A model generated the notes under the pieces. It was not told the DNA's origin and ran no database searches. It worked only from the letters and a program-made list of their open reading frames with translations. Position numbers and translations under genes: made by a program. DNA of 64,000 bases from Sphingomonas donggukensis (GTDB lineage: Bacteria > Pseudomonadota > Alphaproteobacteria > Sphingomonadales > Sphingomonadaceae), in the NCBI RefSeq assembly GCF_023674425.1, contig NZ_CP098401.1:2463501-2527500 (forward strand), read 5' to 3'. Below, piece after piece: positions 25,981-35,058 of this stretch. Each line of letters begins with the position of its first letter. Within the stretch, counting starts at the first letter, position 1.

Positions 25981-27471
25981 CTACTCGCCGAACGCCCGCT
26001 GGATCAGGTCGCGGGTGGAGGCATCAAGGTCGCCGCCGCCTTCCCCCGCCTTCTTCGCCATTTCCTTGCCCAGCTCGACCCCGAACTGATCGAACGGATT
26101 GATCCCGAGCAGCGCGCCCGACACGAAGGTGCGGTGTTCGTAGAACGCCAGCAGCGCGCCCAACGTCCGCGCGTCGAGCTGGTCGAGCAGGATCGTGGAG
26201 GACGGGCGGTCGCCCGGATAATTGCGCGCGCCGTCGTCGCTGGCGCGACCGGTCATCAGCGCGGCGCCTTGCGCGAAGGCGTTCAGGAGCAGCGACGAGT
26301 GATGCGCTTCCTCCAGCGCGTCGCCGCCCTCGACCACCGCGACGAACTCGACCGGGACGAGGTGCGTGCCCTGGTGGAGCAGCTGGAACACCGCATGCTG
26401 GGCATCGGTGCCGACCCCGCCCCAGGTGATCGGTGCGCTTGGGCGGTCGAGCGGGGTGCCGTCGATGGTTACGCCCTTGCCGTTCGATTCCATCTCGAGT
26501 TGCTGAAGGTAGCTCGGGAGCAGGCGCAGCCGCTCGTCATAGGCGAAGGTCGCGCGGGTCTCGCACCGCTTCACCTGCGCGTAATAGAGGTCGGCGAAGG
26601 CGGCGAGCATCGGCGCGTTGGCGTGGGGCGCGGTCAGGCGGAAATGGCGGTCCATCTCGGCCGCGCCCTCCAGCAGTTCCGAAAAGCTGTCCCAGCCGAG
26701 TGCCATCGCCGCGGGAAAGCCGATCGACGACCAGAGCGAATAGCGTCCGCCGACCGACTCGGCGAACGGCAGGATACGGGTTTCGTCCACGCCCCACTCG
26801 ATCGCGGCATCCGGGTTCGCGGTCAGCGCGATGACGCGGCCGTAGGGATCCTCGACCCCGTCCTCCTTCAGCCAGGCGAGCGCGCTGTCGGCATTCAGCA
26901 TCGTCTCGGTCGTGGTGAAGGTCTTCGACGCGATGACGACGATGGTCGCGTGCGGATCGAACGCGTCGAACACCTCCTCCAGCGCGACGCCGTCGACGTT
27001 GGAGACGACCGCGACATCGTAGCGATCGGCATCGCGGCCAAGCGCGTCGACCAGCAGGTCGGGACCGAGCGCCGATCCGCCGATGCCGATGTGGAGGATG
27101 TGGCGCACCGGCCCCAGCGCCTCGCCCTCGATCGCGTCGATCAGCGCGCGCATCCGGGCGTGGAGCATGGCCGCGTGCGCCGAATCCTCCTCGCTGCCCT
27201 CGCCACGCTCGGCGACATGGGTCACGGCGCGGCCTTCGCTGGTGTTGACCGGCTCGCCTGCGAACAGGGCGTCGCGCTTCGCCGCCAGATTGGCCGACTT
27301 CGCCAGCCCCTCGAACGCGGCGAGGCCGGCGGCGTCGAGATGGGTCTTGGAGAAATCGAAATGGATGCCCGCGACATCGACCGAAAACGCGGCGACGCGA
27401 CCGGGATCGCGCTCGAACAGTGTCGTCAGCTTCGGTGGGTCGAGCGCATCGACCGTGGACCAGTCCGTCAT
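25981..27471 (-). CDS. pgi: Glucose-6-phosphate isomerase
   Basis: 496 residues. Signature segments are HIGIGGSALGPDLL, IASKTFTTTETM, GGRYSLWSSIGFPAA, and a C-terminal LGINPFDQFGVELGK, matching the PGI active site. It interconverts glucose-6-phosphate and fructose-6-phosphate; sphingomonads use it to feed the Entner-Doudoroff route. The ATG at 27471 has GGAGA six bases upstream; the ATG at 27477 sits too close to that site. Confidence 0.95.
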   Translation of the reverse strand: MTDWSTVDALDPPKLTTLFERDPGRVAAFSVDVAGIHFDFSKTHLDAAGLAAFEGLAKSANLAAKRDALFAGEPVNTSEGRAVTHVAERGEGSEEDSAHAAMLHARMRALIDAIEGEALGPVRHILHIGIGGSALGPDLLVDALGRDADRYDVAVVSNVDGVALEEVFDAFDPHATIVVIASKTFTTTETMLNADSALAWLKEDGVEDPYGRVIALTANPDAAIEWGVDETRILPFAESVGGRYSLWSSIGFPAAMALGWDSFSELLEGAAEMDRHFRLTAPHANAPMLAAFADLYYAQVKRCETRATFAYDERLRLLPSYLQQLEMESNGKGVTIDGTPLDRPSAPITWGGVGTDAQHAVFQLLHQGTHLVPVEFVAVVEGGDALEEAHHSSLLLNAFAQGAALMTGRASDDGARNYPGDRPSSTILLDQLDARTLGALLAFYEHRTFVSGALLGINPFDQFGVELGKEMAKKAGEGGGDLDASTRDLIQRAFGE

Positions 27472-27548
27472 CGTCATTCTCCGTGCGGGATGCCTGCCTC
27501 TACCCCTCAACGCTTGACGCGCAAGGCGCTCCGCCACAGGACGCGGAT

Positions 27549-28370
27549 ATGGCAGACCAGGTCACGACCTCCGACGGCACGCGCGCGAAGCCGAAATCGG
27601 AACTGCGCGATACGCTTTCCTTCCTCGCGAAGCTGGCGATCGTGGTGTTCATCTTCCGCAGCTTCTTCTTCTCGCCGTTTTCGATTCCCAGCGAATCGAT
27701 GCTGCCGCGGCTGTTGATCGGGGATTATCTGTTCATCTCGAAATGGAACTACGGCTATTCGAAGCATTCGCTGCCGTGGAGCCTGCCGCTGATTCCGGGG
27801 CGCATCTTCCCCTCGACGCCCGCGCGCGGCGACGTGGTGGTGTTCAAGGCGCCGCCGTCAGCCAATTCCGACTATATCAAGCGCGTGATCGGCGTGCCGG
27901 GCGACACCATCCAGATGCGCGCCGGCCAGCTGTTCCTGAACGGCAAGGCGATTCCTAAGCAGCGCGTCGCCGATTTCGTCATTCCGGTGACGCCCAACTA
28001 CGGCTGCGACGCGCGTTTCCAGGACGTCGTCGCGGGCAAGCCGGTGTGCCGCTACCAGCAGTACCGCGAGACGCTGCCGGGCGGGCGCAGTTACGCGGTG
28101 CTCGACCGCGGATACGATCCGCAGACCGACGATACCGAAGTCTTCACCGTGCCCGCGGATCATCTGTTCCTGATGGGCGACAACCGCGATGCCTCCGCCG
28201 ACAGCCGCTTCCCGGCGATGGACGGCGGCGCGATCGGCCTCGTCCCGATCATCAACGTCGAGGGCAAGGCGATCGTCGGCTTCTGGTCGACCGACGGCAA
28301 TGCGCAGTGGGTGAAGCCGTGGACGTGGTTCTCCGCCGCGCGCTGGAACCGCATCGGGGAAGGTTTCTGA
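27549..28370 (+). CDS. lepB: Signal peptidase I
   Basis: 273 residues. One N-terminal membrane helix (LAIVVFIFRSFFFSPF) precedes the catalytic Ser in IPSESMLPRL, the general base Lys in YIKRVIGVPGD, and the GDNRDASADSR box. It cuts signal peptides on the periplasmic side of the inner membrane. It starts the lepB-rnc-era group; its stop overlaps the probable CTG start of rnc. Confidence 0.95.
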   Translation: MADQVTTSDGTRAKPKSELRDTLSFLAKLAIVVFIFRSFFFSPFSIPSESMLPRLLIGDYLFISKWNYGYSKHSLPWSLPLIPGRIFPSTPARGDVVVFKAPPSANSDYIKRVIGVPGDTIQMRAGQLFLNGKAIPKQRVADFVIPVTPNYGCDARFQDVVAGKPVCRYQQYRETLPGGRSYAVLDRGYDPQTDDTEVFTVPADHLFLMGDNRDASADSRFPAMDGGAIGLVPIINVEGKAIVGFWSTDGNAQWVKPWTWFSAARWNRIGEGF

Positions 28371-29047
28371 GCGGCGGGCCCGCCGGCGATCTCGACGCGT
28401 GGCTGCGCGCCACGCTCGGGCGCGACCCCGCCGACCGCGCGCTGTTCGACCGCGCGCTGACCCACGGCAGCCAGGCGACCGAGACTTATGAGCGGCTGGA
28501 ATTCTTGGGCGACCGGGTGCTGGGCCTCGCCGTCGCCGAATGGCTGTACGCGCGGTTCCCGAAGGAGGCCGAGGGGCAATTGTCGAAGCGGCTGAACGCG
28601 CTGGTGACCGGCGCGGTGTGTGCAGAGGTCGCGCGCGAGCTGGGCGTCGTGCCGTACCTGCGCCTCGGCAAGCAGGCCCGCGACGATGGCGCGGCCAACA
28701 GCGACAATGTGCTCGGCGACGTGATGGAGGCGCTGATCGGCGCGCTGTACCTCGACGCGGGAGCCGAGGCCGCACGCGATTTCGTCCGCGCGCACTGGGC
28801 AGGCCGCATCGACCACCAGGCCCGCGCGCCGCAGCATCCCAAATCCGCCCTCCAGGAATGGGCCGCCGCCCACAACCGCCGCCCCCCGGCCTACGAGATC
28901 GTAGACCGCTCCGGCCCCCACCACGCCCCGCGCTTCACGGTGAAGGTGTCGGTCGGCAAGCTCGCCGAGGCGACCGGCGAGGGCTCATCGAAGCATCAGG
29001 CGGAAACCGCGGCGGCCACCGCCCTGCTCAAGGAATTACAGAAGTGA
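28367..29047 (+). CDS. rnc: Ribonuclease III
   Basis: 226 residues if read from CTG at 28367. The RNase III signature ERLEFLGDRVLGLAVAEWLY, the second acidic site DVMEALIGALYLDAG and a C-terminal double-stranded RNA-binding domain are clear. There is no ATG, GTG or TTG between the lepB stop and the conserved first helix; alignment with other RNase III N-termini places the start within a few residues of the CTG, which has GGGGAAGG just upstream and overlaps the lepB stop. A GTG about 20 codons upstream inside lepB is the alternative. Confidence 0.92.
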   Translation: MSGGPAGDLDAWLRATLGRDPADRALFDRALTHGSQATETYERLEFLGDRVLGLAVAEWLYARFPKEAEGQLSKRLNALVTGAVCAEVARELGVVPYLRLGKQARDDGAANSDNVLGDVMEALIGALYLDAGAEAARDFVRAHWAGRIDHQARAPQHPKSALQEWAAAHNRRPPAYEIVDRSGPHHAPRFTVKVSVGKLAEATGEGSSKHQAETAAATALLKELQK

Positions 29048-29940
29048 CAGACCAATCCTGCGGCCTGATCGCCGTCGTCGGGGCGCCGAACGCGGGCAAG
29101 TCGACGCTCGTGAACGCGCTCGTCGGTCAGAAGGTCGCGATCGTCAGCCCCAAGGCGCAGACGACCCGCGCCCGCCTGATGGGGATCGCAGTGGAGGGCG
29201 CGACGCAGCTGTTGCTGGTCGATACGCCGGGCATCTTCGAGCCGAAACGCCGTCTCGACAGGGCGATGGTGCAGGCGGCGTGGGGCGGGACCGAGGGGGC
29301 GGACCTGATCGCGCTGGTGATCGACGGCAAGGGCGGAGTCGCCGCCAAGGTTACCGAGATTATCGAGTCGCTGAAGCACCGCAAGGAGCCCAAGCTGCTG
29401 ATCCTCAACAAGGTCGACATCGCCGACAAGCCGCGCCTGCTGGCGACCGCGCAGAAGCTGAACGACCTGCTCGCCTTCGACGACACCTATTTCATCAGCG
29501 CCACGACCGGTGACGGCGTGCCCGAGCTGAAGGCGGCGCTGGCGGCAAAGATGCCGGTGGGGCCATGGCATTTCCCCGATGACCAGGTCGCCGACATGAC
29601 CGACCGCATGCTCGCCGCCGAGGTGACGCGCGAGCAGCTGTACCTGCAGCTCCATGCCGAGCTGCCCTACGACAGCGCGGTTGAGACCGAGAAATATACC
29701 GAGCGCGACGACGGATCGGTCGAAATCCACCAGCAGATCCTGGTCGCCCGCGACACCCAGCGCGCGATCGTGCTGGGCAAGGGCGGTGCGCGCATCAAGG
29801 AAATCGGCGCGAAATCGCGCGCCCAGCTGAAGGAGCTGCTGGGGGTGCCGGTGCATCTGTACCTGCACATCAAGGTCAACCCGAAGTGGCAGGAAGACCG
29901 CGGGCTGTACCGCGATATCGGGCTGGATTGGGTCGAATAG
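29044..29940 (+). CDS. era: GTPase Era
   Basis: 298 residues. G1 is GAPNAGKSTLVNALVG, G3 is DTPGIF, G4 is NKVD, and the C-terminal KH domain contains AIVLGKGGARIKEIGAKSR. Era assists 16S rRNA maturation and 30S assembly at the membrane face. The GTG start overlaps the rnc stop (GTGA), matching the common lepB-rnc-era order. Confidence 0.96.
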   Translation: MTDQSCGLIAVVGAPNAGKSTLVNALVGQKVAIVSPKAQTTRARLMGIAVEGATQLLLVDTPGIFEPKRRLDRAMVQAAWGGTEGADLIALVIDGKGGVAAKVTEIIESLKHRKEPKLLILNKVDIADKPRLLATAQKLNDLLAFDDTYFISATTGDGVPELKAALAAKMPVGPWHFPDDQVADMTDRMLAAEVTREQLYLQLHAELPYDSAVETEKYTERDDGSVEIHQQILVARDTQRAIVLGKGGARIKEIGAKSRAQLKELLGVPVHLYLHIKVNPKWQEDRGLYRDIGLDWVE

Positions 29941-29958
29941 GCAGAGAAGGAAGGCGGT

Positions 29959-30146
29959 TCAGGGGAGGCGAAGGCGCGAAGATAGAAGGAAGATGCGCGC
30001 GCGCGGAGGCGCGGAGGTGTTGCGATCGGGGACGCCGAAGGCGCTTCGGCATCGACGATGATCAAGGCGCTGCGCACGGCCCCGCCCCCTTCCCGCGTCT
30101 CCGCGGGGACCCGCGCTTCTTCGCGCCTTTGCGCCTTCTCTGAACG
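29959..30146. repeat. Paired inverted repeat element (family C)
   Basis: Arms TTCAGGGGAGGCGAAGGCGC... and ...GCGCCTTTGCGCCTTCTCTG are inverted around a variable centre rich in CGCGGAG-type sequence. The same architecture recurs at 61385-61566. It fills most of the gap between era and pdxH; no gene is credible there. Confidence 0.65.
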
Positions 30147-30214
30147 CTTTCACTTCCGAACCCTGCGCAAACCCCCCGCTCGCACTTCGCAGACGATGGC
30201 GCTAAGGCGCGGGG

Positions 30215-30790
30215 ATGGCCGACGATCCCATTGCCATCTTCGACGCCTGGCTTGCCGACGCCGGGCGGAGCGAACCCAATGATCCGAACGCGATGGCGCT
30301 CGCCACCGTGGACGCAGACGGCCAGCCTTCGGTGCGGATGGTGCTGCTGAAGGGCCACGACGATCGCGGCTTCGTATTCTACACCAACCGTGAGAGTCGC
30401 AAGGCGGGGGAACTCGCCGCAAACCGCCATGCCGCGCTGCTGTTCCACTGGAAGTCGCTGCGCCGTCAGGTCCGCATCGAAGGCCCGGTTACCCGCGTGA
30501 CCGATGCCGAATCGGACGCCTATTTCGCGACCCGCAGCCGGGCGTCGCAGGTCGGCGCCTGGGCGTCGGACCAGTCGCGACCGCTCGACGATCGCGCGAC
30601 GTTCGAGGCGCGCTATACCGAGGTCGAGGCGCGGTTTCCGGGCGACGTGCCACGCCCGCCGCACTGGGGCGGCTACCGCGTCGCGCCCTCCGCCATCGAG
30701 CTGTGGGAGGACCGCCCGGGACGCCTGCACCACCGGCGACTGTTCACGCGCACCGATGGCGGCTGGGACGAAGGACTGCTGTACCCATGA
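30215..30790 (+). CDS. pdxH: Pyridoxamine 5'-phosphate oxidase
   Basis: 191 residues, slightly short. Segments NAMALATVDADGQPSVRMVL, FYTNRESRKAGELAAN, and LHHRRLFTR near the C-terminus belong to the FMN split-barrel PNPOx family; RLH of the substrate site is kept. The final residues (GWDEGLLYP) differ from the common RLAP/RLSP ending. It makes PLP. The stop overlaps the start of the exporter gene (ATGA). Confidence 0.92.
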   Translation: MADDPIAIFDAWLADAGRSEPNDPNAMALATVDADGQPSVRMVLLKGHDDRGFVFYTNRESRKAGELAANRHAALLFHWKSLRRQVRIEGPVTRVTDAESDAYFATRSRASQVGAWASDQSRPLDDRATFEARYTEVEARFPGDVPRPPHWGGYRVAPSAIELWEDRPGRLHHRRLFTRTDGGWDEGLLYP

Positions 30791-31737
30791 TGACCGAAAG
30801 CGAACGCCGGCGGATCATCCCGCTCGCCATCCGCGCGGCGCTGTTCAGCGTCGCGATGGCGACATTCCTGCTGGCACTGAAGGCGTTTGCCGCGTGGCAT
30901 ACCGGATCGGTGGCGATGCTGGGGTCGCTGGCGGACACCGGGCTCGACCTGCTCGCCAGCCTCGTCACGCTGTACGGCGTGAAGCTCGCCGGCGAGCCCG
31001 CCGACCACGACCACCGCTTCGGCCACGGCAAGGCAGAGGCGCTGGCGGCGCTGTTCCAGGTCGGCCTCATCACCGCGTCCGCGATCGGCATCGCGTGGCG
31101 CGCGATCGATCGCTTCGCCAACCCGTCGCGCGCCGAGGACGCCGCGTTCGGCATCGGCGTGTCGATGATCGCGATCGGCGCGACCGCGATCCTGCTCTGG
31201 TACCAGCGCCGCATCATCCGCCAGACCGGATCGGTCGCGATCATGGCCGACAACGTCCACTATCAGTCCGACGTGCTGCTGAATCTGGCGGTCATCGCCG
31301 CGCTGGCGCTCGACCAGTATTTCGGGCTCACTGGCGCCGACCCGGTGTTCGGCATCGCGATCGCGCTGTGGCTGTTGTGGGGAGCGTTCAAGGCGTCTTC
31401 GAATGCGATCGACCAGCTGATGGACAAGGAATGGCCCGAGCCCGAGCGCAACCGCTTCATCGAGGTCGCCGCGCGCCAGCCGGGCCTGAAGGGCATCCAT
31501 GACTTCCGCACCCGGCGCGCCGGCACGCATGATTTCGCGCAGTTTCACATGGAAGTCGCGCGCGATCTGACGGTGGGGCAGGCCCACGACATCGTCGAGG
31601 GCGTCGAGCGCGCGCTGCGGGGTGCGTATCCAAAGGTCGAGGTGCTGATCCACCTCGATCCGGAGGGGCATGTCGATACCGACAATCCGCTGGTCGAGGC
31701 CGACGTGACGCCGCACTGGTTCGGGAAACGGATGTGA
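30787..31737 (+). CDS. Cation diffusion facilitator (FieF-like metal exporter)
   Basis: 316 residues. Six membrane helices are followed by a cytosolic ferredoxin-like domain. Helix 2 carries SLADTGLDLLASLV and helix 5 HYQSDVLLNLAV, which hold the metal-binding aspartates; the DHDHRFGHGKAEAL loop is typical of FieF. These antiporters expel Zn2+ or Fe2+. The C-terminal domain has metal ligands such as HIDFR-like and HLDPEGH. It overlaps pdxH upstream and the PhzF-like gene downstream. Confidence 0.9.
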   Translation: MMTESERRRIIPLAIRAALFSVAMATFLLALKAFAAWHTGSVAMLGSLADTGLDLLASLVTLYGVKLAGEPADHDHRFGHGKAEALAALFQVGLITASAIGIAWRAIDRFANPSRAEDAAFGIGVSMIAIGATAILLWYQRRIIRQTGSVAIMADNVHYQSDVLLNLAVIAALALDQYFGLTGADPVFGIAIALWLLWGAFKASSNAIDQLMDKEWPEPERNRFIEVAARQPGLKGIHDFRTRRAGTHDFAQFHMEVARDLTVGQAHDIVEGVERALRGAYPKVEVLIHLDPEGHVDTDNPLVEADVTPHWFGKRM

Positions 31738-32525
31738 AGATACCTTTCGCGCAGATTGATGCGTTCGCGCGCGCGCCATTCGAGGGCAATCCGGCGGCGG
31801 TGATGCCGCTGCATTCCTGGTTGCCCGATCCGACGCTGCAGCGGATCGCCGAGGAGAACAACCTGTCCGAAACCGCGTTCGTCGTCGGCGGGGAGCAGGG
31901 CGAGGGCGACTGGGAACTCCGCTGGTTCACCCCCGCCGCGGAGGTCGCGCTATGCGGTCATGCGACGCTGGCGAGCGGCCATTTCCTGTTGTCGGCGGAC
32001 CCCTCGATCGACCGGGTCGCGTTCCGCACGCGGCAGGCCGGCGTGCTGGAAGTCGCCCGTGACGGCGACGGCTATGCGATGGAACTGCCGGCGTGGGCAC
32101 CGGTGCCCAAGGCGATGCCCGAGATCGTCGCGGCGCTGGGGGTCGAGCCGGTCGAGACGCTGTGGCACGACAAGGGTTATGCGCTGGTGATCGTGAAGGA
32201 CGAGGCCGCAGTGCGCGCCGCCGCGCCCGATGGTCGCGCGGTCAAGGCGCTGGGGCCGTTTGTGCTGATCGTGTCGGCGCGCGGCGACACCACCGACGTC
32301 GTCAGCCGCGTGTTCACCGACTATTTCGACATACCCGAAGACCCGGTGACCGGATCGGCGCATGCGGTGATGGTGCCGTATTGGGCGGAGAAACTGGGGA
32401 AGACGAGCTTCGCCGCATACCAGGCGAGCGCGCGCGGCGGGCATGTCGGATGTACGCTGGCGGGTGACAGGGTGGTGCTGCGCGGCGGGTGCGTGACGGT
32501 GATCGAGGGAGTGTTTTCGTTCTGA
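31734..32525 (+). CDS. PhzF-family isomerase-like protein
   Basis: 263 residues of the PhzF/YddE fold. FEGNPAAVMPLHSWL, AEENNLSETAFVV with the conserved Glu, LRWFTPAAEVALCGHATLA and the late DPVTGSAHAV motif are all visible. PhzF isomerises a phenazine precursor, but most family members, including this one outside any phz cluster, have unknown substrates. The GTG start overlaps the upstream stop (GTGA). Confidence 0.9.
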   Translation: MKIPFAQIDAFARAPFEGNPAAVMPLHSWLPDPTLQRIAEENNLSETAFVVGGEQGEGDWELRWFTPAAEVALCGHATLASGHFLLSADPSIDRVAFRTRQAGVLEVARDGDGYAMELPAWAPVPKAMPEIVAALGVEPVETLWHDKGYALVIVKDEAAVRAAAPDGRAVKALGPFVLIVSARGDTTDVVSRVFTDYFDIPEDPVTGSAHAVMVPYWAEKLGKTSFAAYQASARGGHVGCTLAGDRVVLRGGCVTVIEGVFSF

Positions 32526-32650
32526 ATTCCTCCCCGCTCGCGGGGAGGTGGCAGCGCGCAGCGCTGACGGAGGGGGGTATCCGCGAGCGATCCGCTTGCG
32601 GCCCGCCCCCTCCACCGCTGCGCGGTCCCCCTCCCCGTGCCGGGGAGGAT
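32526..32650. repeat. Palindromic repeat between the PhzF-like gene and mnmA (family D)
   Basis: The segment begins CCTCCCCGCTCGCGGGGAGG and ends CCCCCTCCCCGTGCCGGGGAGG, with a CGGAGGGGG core; both ends are hairpins. It is of the type common in high-GC alphaproteobacterial intergenic spacers and sits between two convergent genes where it may also serve as a terminator. Confidence 0.65.
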
Positions 32651-32651
32651 T

Positions 32652-33767
32652 TCAGGCTGCCTCCGCCACCCGTGCGCGCTCCGTTTCCGCGATCCAGCCG
32701 CCACCGAGCACGCGGTCGCCGGCGTAGAGTACCGCGGCCTGCCCCGGCGCGACGCCATATTCGGGGGCGTCGAACACCAGCCGGTCGCCGTCCAGACGGG
32801 CGGGGACCGGCTTGGCGAGGCTGCGCACCTTGGCGGTGAGCGGGCCGGCGAACGCGCCGCCGAGCCAGTTGATCTCGGTCAGCCGCGCGGCATCGACCGC
32901 GAGCGCCGCCTTCGGCCCCACCACCACCGACTGGGTCGCTGCGTCCAATCGCACGACGTACATCGGATCATGCCCGCCGCCGATGTCGAGCCCGCGGCGC
33001 TGGCCGACGGTATAGTGGATCAGCCCGCGGTGGGTGCCGAGCACGCGGCCGCCCTCGTCGACGATCGCGCCCGACGTCGCCGCCTCGGGCCGAACCTTGC
33101 GCACCACGTCGGCGTAATTGCCGGCGGGCACGAAGCAGATGTCCTGGCTGTCGGGCTTGGCGGCGACCCCGAGCCCCAGTTCGGCGGCGATTTCGCGCAC
33201 GCGGGCCTTGGGCAGGTCGCCCAGGGGGAAGCGCAGATAGTCGAGCTGCGCACGCGTGGTCGCGAACAGGAAATAGCTCTGGTCGCGCGCGGGATCATGC
33301 GCGCGGTGCAGCTCCGCGCCGTCCGCGCCGACGACGCGGCGGACATAGTGACCGGTGGCGAGGCAATCGGCGCCGAGATCGCGGGCGAGCGCGAACAGGT
33401 CGGTGAACTTCGGCCCCATGTTGCACTTCACGCACGGGATCGGCGTGCGGCCGGCGAGATATTCGTCGGCAAAATCCTCGATCACCTGCTCGCGGAACGA
33501 GGAGGCATGGTCGAACACGTAATGCGCGATGCCGAGCGTGTCGCACACCGCGCGCGCGTCGCGGATGTCGCGCCCCGCGCAGCACGCACCGGCACGCCCG
33601 ACCGCCTCGCCGTGATCGTAGAGCTGCAGCGTGATGCCGATCACTTCCGCGCCGGTGCGCGTGGCGAGCGCCGCGACCACCGACGAATCGACCCCGCCCG
33701 ACATCGCCACGACGATGCGGCGCGCGGCCACCGGCTCGGGCAGCTGGAAATCGATGCTGTCGGTCAT
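32652..33767 (-). CDS. mnmA: tRNA-specific 2-thiouridylase
   Basis: 371 residues. The PP-loop [14 protein letters not shown], the catalytic cysteine pair in [10 protein letters not shown] and DSQDICFVP, and [15 protein letters not shown] are typical MnmA. It thiolates U34 of Lys, Glu and Gln tRNAs. The ATG at 33767 (MTDSIDFQL) fits the family; another ATG four codons upstream is possible, neither with a strong ribosome site. Confidence 0.95.
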   Translation of the reverse strand: MTDSIDFQLPEPVAARRIVVAMSGGVDSSVVAALATRTGAEVIGITLQLYDHGEAVGRAGACCAGRDIRDARAVCDTLGIAHYVFDHASSFREQVIEDFADEYLAGRTPIPCVKCNMGPKFTDLFALARDLGADCLATGHYVRRVVGADGAELHRAHDPARDQSYFLFATTRAQLDYLRFPLGDLPKARVREIAAELGLGVAAKPDSQDICFVPAGNYADVVRKVRPEAATSGAIVDEGGRVLGTHRGLIHYTVGQRRGLDIGGGHDPMYVVRLDAATQSVVVGPKAALAVDAARLTEINWLGGAFAGPLTAKVRSLAKPVPARLDGDRLVFDAPEYGVAPGQAAVLYAGDRVLGGGWIAETERARVAEAA

Positions 33768-33882
33768 GCCGCGCGCCATAGCGCCGCCGGCGCCGCGACG
33801 CAAAAATCCGGGCGCCTTTACGCGCCCTTCAGCACTGGCGGCGCACACCCGCCCTCCCGTCATGTCGTTCGAGTGAGTCGGT

Positions 33883-34125
33883 TTGGACCTGAGTTTCGCC
33901 CGCAGCCAGAATTTCGCCCGGTCGCTCGGCACGCACGTCACGGTGCTGCCGGTCGAGCTGGCGGTGCTGCTGGTCGGCGTCGTCAGCCGCCAGGCGGCAA
34001 GCCCGACGGCACGGGTCCAGGCTTTGCTGTCGCGCGGCGCATCGGCGCATGCGCGCCTGGCGCCCCGTGCGGGGGCGTTCGATGCCGCGACGGCACAGGC
34101 GCTAACGCGCTGGCAACAGGAATGA
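33883..34125 (+). CDS. Small hypothetical protein, 80 residues
   Basis: A TTG-started frame with high third-position G+C and a protein-like sequence: [32 protein letters not shown], a Ser/Ala/Arg helix and a closing [10 protein letters not shown]. An in-frame TGA lies three codons before the TTG, so no longer start exists. No ribosome site is obvious. It precedes sciP by 107 bp on the same strand. I do not recognise a family; codon use favours a real gene. Confidence 0.5.
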   Translation: MDLSFARSQNFARSLGTHVTVLPVELAVLLVGVVSRQAASPTARVQALLSRGASAHARLAPRAGAFDAATAQALTRWQQE

Positions 34126-34232
34126 AGCGCCCGTTTACCGCGTGGTTTGAGACGATGTTCAAGCTCCCGCACTAACGGTCGTTACACAGGGTTAGAGTTT
34201 TCGGAGACCCCCGGCTCCGCATCGAGGTACGA

Positions 34233-34532
34233 ATGATCGAGAACCAGAAAATCCGTCCCGCGAAAGTCATCGGCCCGCTCGGCGAGCCGCTGACGCTGGA
34301 CACGCTGCCCCCGCCCGAGACGACCCGCTGGGTCGTGCGGCGCAAGGCAGAAGTCGTCGCGGCGGTGAACGGCGGGCTGCTGAGCGTCGACGAGGTGTGC
34401 GACCGCTACGGCCTGACCGCGGAGGAATTCGCCGGGTGGCAGCGCGCGATCGACCGGTCGGGCATGCCCGGCCTGCGCGTCACCCGCATCCAGCATTATC
34501 GTTCGCTGTACGAGCGCCAGCAGAAATACTGA
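34233..34532 (+). CDS. sciP: SciP-type CtrA inhibitor (DUF1153)
   Basis: 99 residues. The sequence VIGPLGEPLTLDTLPPPETT followed by RWVVRRKAEVVAAVNGGLLS, then CDRYGLTAEEFAGWQRAID and the closing RTRIQHYR-like end are the DUF1153/SciP pattern. In Caulobacter SciP binds CtrA and blocks its activation of target promoters in swarmer cells. Helix-turn-helix character is visible in the middle. Here it stands alone with a terminator downstream. Confidence 0.9.
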   Translation: MIENQKIRPAKVIGPLGEPLTLDTLPPPETTRWVVRRKAEVVAAVNGGLLSVDEVCDRYGLTAEEFAGWQRAIDRSGMPGLRVTRIQHYRSLYERQQKY

Positions 34533-34590
34533 CGCCGCGCGAACGGCAACCAGATCGGCGCCAACACTTCTCCCCTGGTGTCGACCGCAG

Positions 34591-34627
34591 GAACGGCCCG
34601 TCTCCCCCAGGGAGGCGGGCCGTTTCA
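34591..34627 (+). terminator. Rho-independent terminator after sciP
   Basis: AACGGCCCGTCTCCC pairs with GGGAGGCGGGCCGTT around a short CCA loop and is followed by TCAT. The stem is long and nearly perfect, about 60 bp after the sciP stop. Confidence 0.7.
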
Positions 34628-34727
34628 TATGCGAAAACATCAAAACGCGCCCGGAACAAAATCCCCCTCTTGCGAGTCATGCACCTACGCAATCCGGAAA
34701 GGGCCGGATGTAACGGAGGGATTGGAC

Positions 34728-34979
34728 ATGGGTATCATCATCTGGCTGGTGGTTGGCGGCGTGGTCGGCTGGCTCGCAAGCATCATCATGCGCACCGACG
34801 GGCAGCAGGGCATCATCCTGAACGTCGTCGTCGGCATCGTGGGCGCGGTGATCGCAGGGTTCGTGACCGGTGCGAACATCAACAACGGCATTACCGTGAT
34901 GAGCTTCCTCTACTCGCTCATCGGCGCGATCGTGCTGCTGGCGATCGTCAACCTGGTGCGTCGCGGTTCGGTCCGCTGA
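34728..34979 (+). CDS. GlsB/YeaQ/YmgE-family small membrane protein
   Basis: 83 residues, three hydrophobic helices with glycine zippers: IIIWLVVGGVVGWLASIIM, VVVGIVGAVIAGFVTG and LIGAIVLLAIVNLVRRG. The family is transglycosylase-associated/stress related and sits in the inner membrane; its precise job is unknown. ATG at 34728 has AACGGAGGG seven bases upstream. A good terminator follows. Confidence 0.9.
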   Translation: MGIIIWLVVGGVVGWLASIIMRTDGQQGIILNVVVGIVGAVIAGFVTGANINNGITVMSFLYSLIGAIVLLAIVNLVRRGSVR

Positions 34980-35020
34980 TCGCCCGGCTCGGCTGACGCC
35001 GGGCGGTTGAGAACAAGGAA

Positions 35021-35055
35021 GGGGCCGCGCGACTGTATCGCGCGGTCCCTTTTTT
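35021..35055 (+). terminator. Rho-independent terminator after the GlsB-type gene
   Basis: GGGGCCGCGCGA pairs with TCGCGCGGTCCC across a CTGTA loop and is followed by six T. It ends next to the convergent SIMPL gene. Confidence 0.85.
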
Positions 35056-35058
35056 GCG

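Noticed and set aside
34653..34685. GGAAC as an EcfG-type -35 box for the GlsB-type stress gene
   Set aside because: No GTT-type -10 element at the required 16-17 bases; the following bases do not fit.
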